The notes beneath the pieces were generated by a model. The model was not told the origin of the DNA, searched no databases, and worked only from the letters and a program-made list of their open reading frames with translations. The position numbers were made by a program, and so were the translations under genes. A stretch of DNA of 64,000 nucleotides from Cinclus cinclus (Eukaryota; Chordata; Aves; Passeriformes; Cinclidae): positions 103,822,499 to 103,886,498 of the forward strand of contig NC_085048.1 of assembly GCF_963662255.1 (NCBI RefSeq), in the 5' to 3' direction. Shown piece by piece: positions 37,363 through 49,193 of the stretch; position 1 is the stretch's first letter, and each line of letters starts with the position of its first letter.

Positions 37363-38712
37363 ACTCTGGTAACTTTTTAAGAGCTGCTGTAAAGAACTGC
37401 TGTCCAAGTCCTTTAAAAGTCGAGTGCATGAGGCAGCTCCACTCCCCTGGCCAAAGGGAGGGCTGGGTGGTTTGTTTTTCAGTGAGACACAAAGCCAAGA
37501 GGGCTCTGTTTTCACATGCAAATGAAGCCCAAGGTGACAGGAATTTGGCAGAGCCTGATCCCAGCAGCTGCGGGCCAGGATGGAACTGGCCAGGGCATTA
37601 CATTGAAGCATCACTGAACACAAACCTACAGCCTGCTCCTAAAACTTTATCAGAAATTAATCCAAGGCCAAATGCCCTTGCCATAGCCCATTTTTTTGGC
37701 TAAGTGTTTTTCAGACTAGGTGATAAATATTTTGGTGATCGTTGGTTTTCTTTCTAGAAATACTTTGTAGGTGCTAAAAGTCTCCAAAATGTGCCCAGTG
37801 AGCTTCCAGGGTAAACCATCAGTAGAAGCACACTCACCAGCAGAGATGCATTTCAGAGCATGTGCTGTACATCACTAGGGATCATCTTCAAACCTTACCC
37901 GTGCTTCAGAAAAGAAAAATAAGAAAAAAGGTCAGAGCAAATTATAAATTTTTAAAGCAAATTTTTGAAGTTCAGCTCTTGTGTGCCAACTTCAGCCCCC
38001 TGAACAGCACAACAACTGCCCCACATCCAAGTCAGTGGGGCTGCACTGAATCCCAGTTTGGGGGTGCTCTGAGCATTCAGGTGCCACAGGAGTGATGGCT
38101 CTGTCCCAGGAGTGCCACTCGCTGCACTGGGCATGGGAAGATGTGCCCACAAAAAGCTCCTGCAAAGTAAAACCCAACAGAAAGACCAACCTCTGCCAGA
38201 CCAGGTGATTTATTTACCTTCAGGTGAAGCATGGCTGTTCTTTGCCACTTCTTTCTGGGCAGGAATTCAGCTCTGCATTTTAACAGAAAACATTGGAAAT
38301 AAAACTTTTTCAGGTGAGGGGAGGAATTCTAAGTTCCTTAAAATTACTGTGAAATCAGTAAGCAAACAAACGCAGGGTGCTATATACAGTCACCTCCCTT
38401 TCCTTTTTTTCCCTGAGAAAGCCATTTCCAGCTGGATTTTCCTCAAGATGTTAATATTGTGCTGGGTTTAATGCTGACTGAAGCAAGGTAGCAAGCGGTT
38501 ATTGCAGGCCTGATATGCCTGTTCTGCCAGGGAACAGTGTGAGCTTTCAACTCATGAAACAAGGTGAACTTTGTTGGGTCATCAATCTGCTTTTGCCTGC
38601 CTTGGCCAGGTATGTGCTAACAACAAGGATGACTTAATTCAGGATCACTTTATTTGTACTTTCCTTAGTCAAGGCCTGAGTGGTAAGGGTGGCAAGTGCT
38701 CAACCCCAAGGG

Positions 38713-38771
38713 TTTTGTTTGTTTGTTTGTTTGTTTTGTTTTGGGGTTTTTTTGTTTGTTTGTTTTTTTTC
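38713..38771. repeat. (GTTT)n-rich low-complexity tract
   Basis: Repeated GTTT units (about five, then T/G-rich sequence, then three more) give a T/G-only stretch. It is simple sequence with no element recognisable around it. Confidence 0.88.
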
Positions 38772-41117
38772 TGGAAAGCAAGTTGTTTTGAAGAACTGAA
38801 GTTTGTAGTAGTAGCTTTGTAGGCAGTTTGCTCACAGAGCTGATATTCCTGATTGTGAAACAAGAAGCTGGAACAATAGCACCAGGCAAATGCAATCTTT
38901 CCATTTTCTGCTTCCTAGAGTGCACTTGAAAAGGAGAACCACTCTTTAGTTGTTCCTCTTCAGCATGTTCCATCTTCTTCATTCCTCAGATCTAGTCCAT
39001 CAGATCAGAGGCAGGAATACAGCTCTGTCTCTGTAATGTGACACAGAACCAGCATTGAAAATGGGCTTTAAATGGTGCCTTATGTTGATTTAGTTGGATT
39101 TTGCCTGAGAAATAATATGCAAATGAAAGCATTATTCACAAAGGTGTGCAGCATACTTATAAAAATACACCTTTAATGCTCAGGGTCCAAACATTGCTGT
39201 TTTCTGTTTCAAATCCTTCATCAGCTCTGTTTCCCCTTGGTTTTCTTTCTTTAGGCCTGATGCTGCTCCTAGGATGTGCATGCTTGTAGCTGTATGCATG
39301 TGTAGGCCCATGATTGTTTCTACTGCTAAAGCTGGCAATGTAGCTACTGTTTTCCAAGCTCAGTTACTATTTTGGCTAAGCATGGGTATTTGGGGATATG
39401 AAAACTGCTCAGCTGCCTTAAGGAAAAAAAAACCCATAGGTTTTTGTTTCCATACTTTCCAGTTTTCCACTCATCAGTTGCAGGCTCATGTTGAAAAATG
39501 TCTTTCAGCGTTGGAATTTCTGAAGAGCAAACCCCAGTAGTAGGGGAGCAATTTCACTCTCTCTGAGCAGGACTGGCTGCTAATAAGGGAATAAATAACA
39601 AATACACAAGCAGATGAATATTAACTAATACCAAAGCACACCTACCCCTCTGAATTGCTTTCTCTGTTCACATTCTTGCCATTTGAGCAGCGGGGCAGCA
39701 CCAGTTCTCCTCACATATTGCAGCCTGAGAAAACAGCTCCAAGGGGCCAAAAGAAGCAAATAAAATGTATTTGTTATTATGGCTGACCTTAGGCAGGCAG
39801 TATGTGGAGCTGCGGGAATCATTCACGGAATCTCTGATTATAAGTATGGTGATAACTGGTAAGGCTGTGCTGAACTACTGTGAAACAATTCAGGTAGTCA
39901 GCAAACAGGGCTAATTGCTAGTTTGGGGGAGATTATGGGTAATTTACTGCCCACTGAGGGCTTCTACCTAAAAATAAGATTTTTTTTTCTCCTGTTGGAC
40001 AGCACTTGCATGTTAATGCAGAATTCCTGATGCAATTACATGTGAAGAGGACATTCAGATGCACTTCCATAAATGCCCTTCTGCTTCTAAATTACATTAA
40101 CTGTCTTGGTAGATCCTTTGATAGAAACCATATTCTTCACGTGTTGTTTTTTTTAAATAGTGAATCAGCACTGAGCTAGACTTTGCTGTTATCCAAGATG
40201 TCCCGATCAAAGGGCTGAGGGTAACACAATAAACACATGGAAAGAAACTCCTGGTGGTTTCCAACACAAACTAACGGGAAAGTGTCAAGTGAGCAGCTAC
40301 TGACAATTCCAGCCCCGAAACCAAATGTTCGTGTGTGAAACTCCACCTTTGAGGAGGAAGAACAAATACCCACAGAGTATTTTGGCTATAATTACTTCAT
40401 TTAAGGGGAAAAAGAAAAAAGTGCTGAATTCAGTTTGCTAAAGTCAAGACATTAATATTTTTGGCATGTAAAGATGTAAACCAAATGTTTAAATGAAATG
40501 TCATCCCCTGGGTTCACATTTGCCCACTGAACTACAGTGCAAACCCTCCACAGACCTTCATACAATACACATTTTTCAGTTCATTGAAGAAGGCCCCTGC
40601 TGCTTCTCAAGGAAAACTAACTTGGAGAAACAAAATAAATACTGGTATGGCAGTGCAGCAGCAGAGCCTCAGAGCACAGATGTGCAGCACTGCCGGCTTT
40701 TCCATCAGATAAGGAGCATCCAGACATAATCACTCCAGTGTCTGGGACACGGCGCACGCTGCGGTGCTGCCCAAGTATGGCCTGACCGACACATGCAGGG
40801 TGTGCTTGGGCTGGGACGCAGCAAGCTGACAGCACTGCAGAACAGCCCTGTTATGTCTATAGCCAAATGTTTGTGTAATCTAGCTTGGGCTTTGAAATAG
40901 CCTCAGAAATCTGAGCACAAATGGGACTTTGTGAGGAGCTGTCAAGGATGTACCTGCTGCATGGAGGTGTTGGCCGGAGGAGGGGGAAGCCTTGGCTGGG
41001 AACTGGGAAGCTTTCGGCCGCGGCCCATCCAACAGCAGGGCTGCTACAGGGCTGTGTCTGGAGAAAAAATAATATAGATGTAGATATACAGATACAGATA
41101 TACACATGTGAGTGCCA

Positions 41118-41534
41118 GCAGGATGATGAGAGGGTTGGAGCACCACTCCTATGAGGAAAGGCTGAGAGAATTTGGATTGTCCAGCCTGGAAAAGAGAAAG
41201 CTTTGGAATCACCTTACTGCCTTCCAGTGCCTGAAGAGAGCCTGCAACAGAACATGGAGGGAGACTATTTCCAAGGACCTGGCATGACAGACAAGGGGGA
41301 ATGGCTTCAAATGGAGAGGAGGTTTAAATTGGCTACTAAGAAAAAAAACCTTCCCTGTGAGGGTGGTGAGGCCCTGGCACAGGGTGCCCAGAGAAGCTGT
41401 GGCTGCCCCATCCCTGGAAGTGTCCAAGGCCAGGCTGGATGGGGCTTAGAGCAACCTGGAACAGTGGGAGGTGTCCCTGTTTGAGATGAGCTTTAAGGTC
41501 CCTTCCAACCTAAACCATTCTATAATACTGTGAT
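41118..41534 (+). mobile_element. 5'-truncated CR1 LINE
   Basis: About 417 bases match the 3' portion of avian CR1 elements. It opens with the AGGATGATGAGAGGGTTGGA-type block and passes through the GAGGCCCTGGCACAGGGTGC block. It continues through the TCCCTTCCAACCTAAACC block and ends in the diagnostic diverged octamer repeat ATTCTATAATACTGTGAT (41517-41534). No reverse-transcriptase domain remains, so it is a dead, 5'-truncated copy covering the end of ORF2 and the 3' UTR. It is well enough preserved to be moderately young. Microsatellites begin directly beyond its 3' end. Confidence 0.95.
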
Positions 41535-41558
41535 ATAAATGTGTGTTTATATCTATAT

Positions 41559-41562
<4 letters not shown>

Positions 41563-41589
<27 letters not shown>
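41563..41589. repeat. (AC)13 microsatellite
   Basis: About thirteen AC dinucleotides run uninterrupted. The tract lies 28 bases beyond the CR1 3' end and just before the GATATA array. Confidence 0.93.
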
Positions 41590-41592
41590 AAG

Positions 41593-41764
41593 ATAGTTAT
41601 ATATGCATACACATAGATACAGATGATTAGATATAGATATAGATATAGATGATATAGATATAGATGATATAGATATATATAGATATAGATATAGATTAGA
41701 TATAGATATAGATATAGATATAGATATAGATATAGATATAGATATGAGATATAGATAGATAGAT
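41593..41764. repeat. GATATA/GATA compound microsatellite
   Basis: The tract is built of GATATA hexamers interrupted by GAT and TATA variants, and it closes with GATA tetramers at about 41752-41764. The longest regular part (about ten hexamers) is at 41695-41750. Open frames reading Ser-Ile-Ser-Ile or Tyr-Ile-Tyr-Ile repeats across it are artefacts. Confidence 0.93.
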
Positions 41765-43399
41765 GGCCTCATGTTTAACTGTGGGCCCTGACCCTAACTG
41801 CACTGTGGCATAGAAACGGTTATTGCTGGCTGCTTTTAGGCAAGACACCTCTAAAAAAAAAAAAAAAGTAAATATAACCTTACAGAAATACAGCTCCCTG
41901 GGCCTGTGGTAGTTCCTATTAAGATATACAAAGTATCTCAGCAAGGGAAAATTTAACTTACACACAACACATGATTTTAAGTAAAGAAATATTGATTGGG
42001 GGGGGACACACAAGTATTTTTTTAGCTCTAATTTATGGCTGAGCAGCTTCATTGTAGGTACTTCATGGGAATATTTTAAACCAAGCCTGCATAATATTAA
42101 AATAAGTTAAAATGTATGTAAAATTTATGAGAGCATGTCAGGTGCAATGCTTGATAAAGTAAGTTTAATGCTTCAGAATTTTTTTCTTCAGGCAGAGAAA
42201 GCTGAATCCTGCAATTCTAGGTTACAGTATAATTTTAGAAACTCTTTTCCATTATACCATTATTTTATTAATGAGATCCAACCCAATTTAACAAAAAGAG
42301 GTAAATTCCTAAAGAGTTTGTAGAAAGTCCTCAGCAGGTTGGAAGCTGGGAGTGTGTGATAAAAGGGGGTATTCTCCTCTTTATAGAATCTATTCCATTT
42401 AAAAAACCACAGAGGAAATCAATTCACAACAAACTTTTCAAGGGTGCCTCTCCAGTGCAGTTTTCCTCCTGGAAATGCAGCCTGGCTCCATGAGCAAACA
42501 AAAGCTTTGGCAGTTGACAGGGGCTGTACATCACTTTGAAAACTCTTCATTTACTGGGGGTGTGCCATGTTGCTTCATTGTGTGACACTCCCAATTATCG
42601 TGACAGAGCTAAATGACAAAGTGATGTCACCCCACTGCAAATCCAGAGCAGCTTCTTTCCATTTTTCTGCCTGGTCATGGGAACATCACTGAGCCAGTAC
42701 AAGGGAGCGGCAGGAGCCACAAACATGGGCTGCAATGGCTGCAAACTGCTCTGCTCTGCTCTATTAAAAATTCAGCTCCTCGGCAATATTAAATCTGAAT
42801 TTACTTCCATCAAACAGAAACTTAGCATATCTCATTCTTCCATTATAAAATATTGACATCAGGAATAGTGAATCCTGAAATGAAGATTATAGATGAAAAC
42901 TATGTGCTTGACAATTATAATTTTTTTCTTTGTTATTATTCCTTTCCTCTGAGGATTGCACAGGCTGTTGCAAACAGTAATGAAGTTAGCATGCAATGCC
43001 AATGCAAAGTGTGCTGCAAAGTTATTCCTTCCCTCATTATGGATGAGGCAGGCGAGACAGCGGGAGGAGAGAGATTTCCCCAGCCAAACCCGCACACAGG
43101 CGGGACAGCCCCCGCCTCACGTCTTAATCAGCATCCCTGGTGAGGAGACCCTCAGTGCCATCTTGTTTCTGTCTCCTTTTATTCTGACATTTTCCTGGGT
43201 TTTTTAGGTCTGTACTGGAGCTCAGAGCTATTAATATCAATGACACCTTTTTTGTCACAAACCAAGCAGCCAGTTCACAAATCCTTTCACTGCCCTGTCT
43301 TGTAACGCTCTCGAACAACCAGAGCACTGGAAACACAGTTCCAGGCGTGGAAATGTCCAACCCCTCATCTCAATAGACTTTCTTGAGGCCTGACCCCAC

Positions 43400-43930
43400 A
43401 GTGTGAAGAGATCAACATGCTGGTCCTAACCTGCATCGGGATAACCCTTTGGTTCCTGCCTGTGGAGACAGCCCATGGCTCGGGATGGCTTCCACCACAA
43501 GAGCCATGGCACCACCCCCTAAAATTCCCACCTGGCCAATGAATGTGGTCCCAGGTGACCACGCTGAGAGGTCCCCCTTGGTGGTATGGGGTTGTTTGAG
43601 GGCCTCCTCCACATCCTCTTGAACCCTCCTTGCGACCTGCAGATGTTCTTGAGAAGTGTGATGTATCCCAGGTGCGACATTGGATACCGAGTCTGTCTCA
43701 TGTGCTTCCTACAAAAATCAATCCAAGTCAATAAAGTGCCCACCCTCCTCCCACAGTGCTTGCAGAGGTTCAAACAGGACCAATTACTCTTCAGGTGGAA
43801 TTGTCTGGTGTCAGATGAGCACAGAGAAGTTGAAGCATTATGTATAGGAACAGATTTATTTAGAGGACTTGAAGAATTTGTTTTGCTATCAACAGGTCTA
43901 TGAGAAGTGCTTTTATAGTACAGTCTAGTA
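43400..43930 (-). mobile_element. possible diverged LTR-retroelement remnant
   Basis: Read on the minus strand, a TATAAA (43912-43917) is followed 52 bases later by AATAAA (43855-43860). That spacing is typical of an LTR core promoter and its polyadenylation signal. Long, broken open frames on the minus strand follow downstream. I find no clear TG/CA ends, no target-site duplication and no identifiable reverse transcriptase or integrase motif. This is a weak call; an unrelated non-coding segment is equally possible. Confidence 0.2.
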
Positions 43931-46064
43931 GAAATGGATACCTTGCAAAATGACAGGGAAATGCTGTCTGGGGTTTTTTTTCCCCTTTCTCTTCTTTCTG
44001 CACCAATCAAACACACAGCTGCCCCCTAAGGCAGGTAAACTCACACCCAAGCTCAAGGCAGCTGTGGCAGTAAAGATCCTGACCTTGAAGGCATTTGGTC
44101 CCAACCCTTCTTGCCAAACACGTTCCCCTTCTAGTTCCCATTTCCCCATGTTTCATTTATATAGAATATATAAATATCTCTGTCACACACTCAGATTTTT
44201 GTGCTTGGTTCCAAAACTGAGAACCCTGCCAGTCTCCAAGTCTAAAGCTTCATGTGAACCTCTCTGTCCCTGCCAAGCCCACAGCACACAAATACCACAG
44301 CATATTATCATCACACAAGATGTTAAAGTTTAACAGTCCTCATCCCAGAATACCATCCCCCCCTCTCCCAGCACTCCCAACAAATCAATATGCATTATTA
44401 CTACATGCTCAGATACTACATCAGATTTCTGCTCATGCCAAAATTTCAGCTAGCTGTTCCCTGGAGTATTTATGCTTGTGTACTGTATTTAACAACAGCC
44501 CATTCAAAATGCTCACAGCTCCTAGGAATGAAATGCACATAATTTAGGAATAGCTGTCTGGCTATTCAGGCATCATGCTGTGTCAAGGGAAAATTAAATC
44601 TCTGACTCTCCCCCTCTTCTAAAACAAACCTGTACTTTGCATCATATTTTGGGGAGCTGCACAGAAGTTTCATAAAGACCAAGTGGCCTAGGCTCTTTTT
44701 TTCCTGTTTAATGTCAGTGCCTCCCCATTAATGCTCCAAAATGATACACTAGTTTAAAAAAAAAAGCTCTCAGCATGCAGGCATTGTACCACATTAAGAA
44801 ATCAGGATTTTCTAGGTACTGCACAGCATTAATTACACTGAGCATGCTGCAAATTTAAATTAAATGATATGCCATGTTCTGTTGTAAATATCAAAATGGA
44901 TTGCAAGATAGAACCCCATATTGGCATTTATGCACTGAACAGGATCAGGAAATCTCTATGATATAGAATTTCCTTTTATTTTAAGCATACGTGATGCAGA
45001 TGTTCTTTTTATTTTCAGGAGCACCTATGAGCACACACCCATACAGGTTAGAACTTGTCTGTACTGAAAAAAAAACCCAAACAAATCCTCTCTCAATAAT
45101 AACAACAACAATGAAAGAACAAAAAAAGCCCTCTTTGCCTTCATTTCCTTTCCAACATAAAATAATAAAATATGCTTCTCTTCCCCCACAACAAGTATTT
45201 ACAATGAAGGGATTGGAGGGCACTGAGAGGAAAATGGGGAATATGAGGGGCTGGAGCAGGTCAGCAGGAGGACATGTGGGTTGGAGTACCAGGATCTCAT
45301 GGAAAAAAATGCTGTGGGGGTTCAACTTACTCAGGCAGGGAGGGGCTGCTTTTCCAGCTGGAATTTCAGACAGGAGTGGAGTGAGAGGTAAGCTGGGGCT
45401 GTCTCAACTCTGGTGATGAGGGAAGTCTGATTTGGTGATGCCATGGGAAGAAGTGTGTGAAGAGAATAGAAACAGTAAACAGAAGGTCTATCAGTATTTG
45501 TATTTTTCTTGGCAGTGATATTTTGCAGTTTTATACTATCAGGTTGAATGGTCAAAACCTCAGCAGCCTCTTCCCTGAACAACTGGATGAGGAGTATTTC
45601 TAGTGTAATTTCACGTATTTCTGTGTGACTAAATACTAGACAAATAGTTTACAACTTTGCACATCAGGGAAAGGATAGCATTTAGTTAACTCTATAGAAA
45701 AGGCCTTAAAAAAATCTGTACTTTTCAGGGCTTATTTAAGGCCTTGATGAAATTACGAGCACTGAGCTGAGACCCATAGGTGAGTACCAGTCTGAATTGG
45801 CACAAGGGCACAAGGCATGAAGGAGACACAGCAAAAAAGTGTGGGCAGGGACATGCAGAGCCACTGACGTTTCACTTCAAACCCAGCACTGCCATATTCT
45901 TTCTAAATTATCTCATCTTTTCTATGTCTTTTGCTTCTAGGCCTTGCTTTCCTGTCCCATTTTACAGCAGTCCTGTGTGTGGGAGAAGTACAACTGTGGG
46001 ATGCCTGATGGAAAGAGGTGGTTGAACAAGTGACCTTCAGCTCTGTCACCTTCTTTCAGTGCTT

Positions 46065-46140
46065 GCAAAAAAAAAAAAAAAAGCAAAAACCAAACCAAAC
46101 CAAAACAAAAAAACCCCAAAAGACAAAAAAGACAAAAAAT
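46065..46140. repeat. A/C-rich low-complexity tract
   Basis: Seventeen A with a G interruption lead into AAACC and AAAAC repeats, with almost no T or G. It is simple sequence, the complement of the T/G-rich tracts seen at 20932 and 38713. Confidence 0.85.
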
Positions 46141-46849
46141 CCAAGCCAAAGATAGTTTATGTGCAGCTCAGGAAGCAATAAGCAATGAGTGTATCTGTGA
46201 TTTAATAACACATCTACCCAAAATTACACTTCTTCTAATACTGACTGAGAAAAAGAAGGCAGAGCAGCACACAAGGCACTACTATTGCAGCAATAAACAG
46301 CCAAACTACCAGGTATTTATTTTTCAATGTACACAATTATTGGGGGAGAATAAAAATTATTCTCTGACACTCTTGACAGAGGCGTAGAAAGCCTTGTGCT
46401 TCCCCTGCTCTCATGGTCCTGACAAGAAACACCTCACAAATTCTAATAAATAGAGAATAGAAATAAATACTTTAACTACACAGCATCGGGTTTCAAATGG
46501 CTTCCTGAATCAGAAAGTGCTGCTAGTCCATCTTCCTTATTTCCACACTCTGTAATGGTGGCTCTCCAAAAGTCAAAGTGAGATGGATACTACAAGGATC
46601 ACAGACACTACACTGGGAAACCAGATATCAGTGGGTACATCCAGATTTATGGTAGGTGATGGCAGTAAAGTGAAAGTAAAACTGTTTGCACAGTCTGTAT
46701 TGTTGGCCATTACTGTGTATTTGCCCTTTTTTCTTGCTTAGCTGTGGCTGGAAGAATGGAAAACTGTACTTCCTATACAGGATTAGGAGACACTTTCTGA
46801 TCGTAAGGTCAATCAGACTGGTTTAGCTGCTTGAGGTATTTATGGCACA

Positions 46850-46966
46850 ATCACTCAGTGTCTTTAAGGAAAGGTTAGATACATTTATGGGAAAGGTATT
46901 TTGCAGAAGCTTTCCTGCTTCATAGAGGTCTTGGACAAAATGACCCAGGAGGCCCCTTCCAAGTCC
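46850..46966 (+). mobile_element. old, diverged CR1-like LINE remnant
   Basis: The block contains a TCTTTAAGGAAAGGTTAGAT-like segment, then GGTCTTGGACAAAATGACCC, then GGAGGCCCCTTCCAAGTCC. This order and wording parallel the 3' region of older amniote CR1 elements (GGTTGGACTAGATGACCT, then GGTCCCTTCCAACC). It is clearly more diverged than the copy at 41118. Its terminal octamers are lost. Confidence 0.5.
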
Positions 46967-49146
46967 ATAAAATGTGGTTCCCTGATTGATGCCGTTTCCC
47001 CCCAAAGTCTTTTGAAAACACAAAGCACTGTTATAAAATTTAATATGATACACTATATAACTTTAACACAATGCCATTTTCTTATAGGAAGTGGTTAGAT
47101 GGTAGCACAGGAGCCTCGTGCAAGAGGAAGAAAAGTAGAAAAAAAGAAATTGCAGTGCAGTTTCTCTGCTGAGGGATATCGACTATAACATTTACTCTGT
47201 GTCTGAGCATGGACTCTCAGCTGTGCAGGGGGACACCAAGCCAGGGAAAGATATAAGGAACCCAGGCTGTGGAATTTATTTCTCCACAAAAGCCTGACAA
47301 GGCCTGAGGTAATTTTCTATGCTGTGCAGTAATCATTCCCTCATTGCTGGAAGCAAATGGACACCCAGCTCTCCCTGTAAATTGCTGCCTAGTGCTGGGC
47401 CCAAGGCAGAGGGACCAGGAGAGTCCCAGCCCTCCTGCACAGCCACAGCCGCAGCGCAGGTGTGTCCTACACCAGCTGCACCAGTGAGGACACCCTACAA
47501 TGAGAAGAGCCCTTTCTGTAACTCATCACTGTCTTCCATGGCTCTGTCCTGGCCTGCTGCCATCCTAGCAGCACCACGGAGCAGGCAGAGCAAATCCCTA
47601 AAAACCACGAGTGCCAAATACTGCACTTCTAAAAAAGGGCAACAGCACCCCCGGTAACATGTTTGTCTGCTGAGTAAAAACTCAGCAAGAGAGTTGGCCA
47701 CATCTCCCTTGTCTGAACACAGGATTGTTTGTCAGGCAGAATGCTCTCCAGGTCTTCCATGCTTCCACCAAACTGTTCAGTAAAAGGATAGCATTTTTCT
47801 CCCTACTATACTCCCCCTTTTTTTTTTTTCACTTGCTGAATGTTTCCTGAATTGACTTTTTTTTTTCTTTGAAACCATTAACATATTTAAAAATTAAAGC
47901 AATGTAATGATTTAAAAAACTAAAAAAAACAAATAAAAACCCAACCAGATTCTCTGGGCCATCTGGTTGAAATGTTCTGGTCAGCCACCACTGCTCAGTA
48001 CTAAGCTTTAATTTCAGACTCCTACAGGAAAAAAAAAAATAGAAAAAATACCCAGAATTTTATTGGAGTTTGCTCTCAAAATCATTTTATACTAACCTTT
48101 TTATTTTCACTCCAGCTGATTTAGTTAAAGGCCAAACTCTTCTTCCAAAATTCAGCTCCCAGCCCCCATCTTCATGGGATAGCCCTGACAGGAAATAACA
48201 ACATCCATATACAGACACTCCAAAGCCTTTTGAAGTCTCACAAATGTGAGCTGCTCCCTCTTGCAGAGCAGGCTTGGATTAACTCTTTTATTAACCTTAC
48301 AACCCCATCCATGAGAAAGAAAAATAGCCAATCCCTTTTTTTTTTTTTTAATTTGGAAGCCTGAAGCCCTCTCTACCCAAATATTTGTGAGCTTACCCTA
48401 CAGATAGGAGTAAAAAAGCCCATGGAAAGCCCCTCTCCTTAAGAAGCTCCCTAAAGCCTCTCTTGCTTTAGGAGCCCCTCCCATTATGCTGCACTCAGTG
48501 TCAAAATTTGTGTTTTCACTGGAAAATATTTCTCCTTTACAGGAGGGTTGTGTCTCTCTATATTGGTGGGAGCAAATAAGAACCTTTTGGTCCTTTTTAA
48601 CATGTTGCATTGATGCATTTTCCTCATTCCCATGTCAAGAAAGTGACTTTTAGCAGAATGAAAAATCTGACCTGGGTGTAATCCTGACAGTTGTTCATTC
48701 TTAGCTTCATCCTTAGCTTCATCCCCGCGCTGCAGTGCAGAGTAAGAGGCTCACATTGGAATAGCTCTTCTCACTGCAGTAATACAGTAAAAGTTAGCTC
48801 AGAGAGTGACACAAGCAGGAATTTCAAAGGCAGGAAAATTTATCTTCTGATCTTTGTCTTACACTATGGTACACAATAGTGGTTAGATTTAACTTCCAAG
48901 CATCCCATCTATATAAATCCTAGTGGACAACAACTCCCCAGCTTTGGGGTTTTTTTGGGTGTTGATCTCAGCAGCTGGAATCTGCCAGGGAATAATGGTC
49001 AAGATAAGGATGGAGAAAAACTTTCCTGTAGGTTTCAGGTGTTGCTCAAGGCTCAGGATTAGGGAACAGCCAAAACCAAACCTTTGTGTTACACAAAGTC
49101 ACAGCTCTTTGGTGTAAGGACCACGGATTTGGCCAGCCCTGCCTCT
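46967..49146. other. non-coding stretch, no gene seen
   Basis: No supported exon or RNA gene. T runs occur at about 47818-47830 and 48337-48350. The open frame at 47319-47657 (112 codons) is Pro/Ser/Ala-rich and has no domain that I recognise. A TCCTTAGCTTCAT motif is repeated near 48700-48722. Confidence 0.5.
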
Positions 49147-49193
49147 GCTCAGCTCAGCTCAGCTCAGCTCAGCTCAGCTCAGCTCAGCTCAGC
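49147..49193. repeat. (AGCTC)n pentanucleotide repeat
   Basis: Eight perfect AGCTC units (49151-49190) with partial units on both sides make 47 bases. Each unit contains the palindrome AGCT. It is a simple microsatellite. AGCT-dense repeats also occur in immunoglobulin switch regions, but nothing else here suggests that context. Confidence 0.95.

Larger units (their letters stand above)
35687..41117. other. non-coding stretch, no gene seen
   Basis: No supported exon. Simple-sequence content includes the poly(A) tract at 37329-37359 and a GTTT-rich tract at 38713-38771. POU octamers lie at 37516-37523 and 39117-39124. Open frames are short. The stretch from 39880 to 40500 is AT-rich and unique-looking, possibly conserved non-coding DNA. 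Confidence 0.5.
41765..46849. other. non-coding stretch, possible retroviral remnant in the middle
   Basis: No supported exon. The segment 43400-43930 may be a diverged LTR-retroelement remnant on the minus strand (separate entry). An A/C-rich low-complexity tract lies at 46065-46140. The rest is mixed or AT-rich and has no recognisable element. Confidence 0.45.

Noticed and set aside
41446..42052. Open frames with Ser-Ile or Tyr-Ile repeats
   Set aside because: They are translations of the GATATA microsatellite and of the CR1 end.
47319..47657. A 112-codon Pro/Ser/Ala-rich plus-strand frame
   Set aside because: The composition reflects local GC content; no splice sites or domain.
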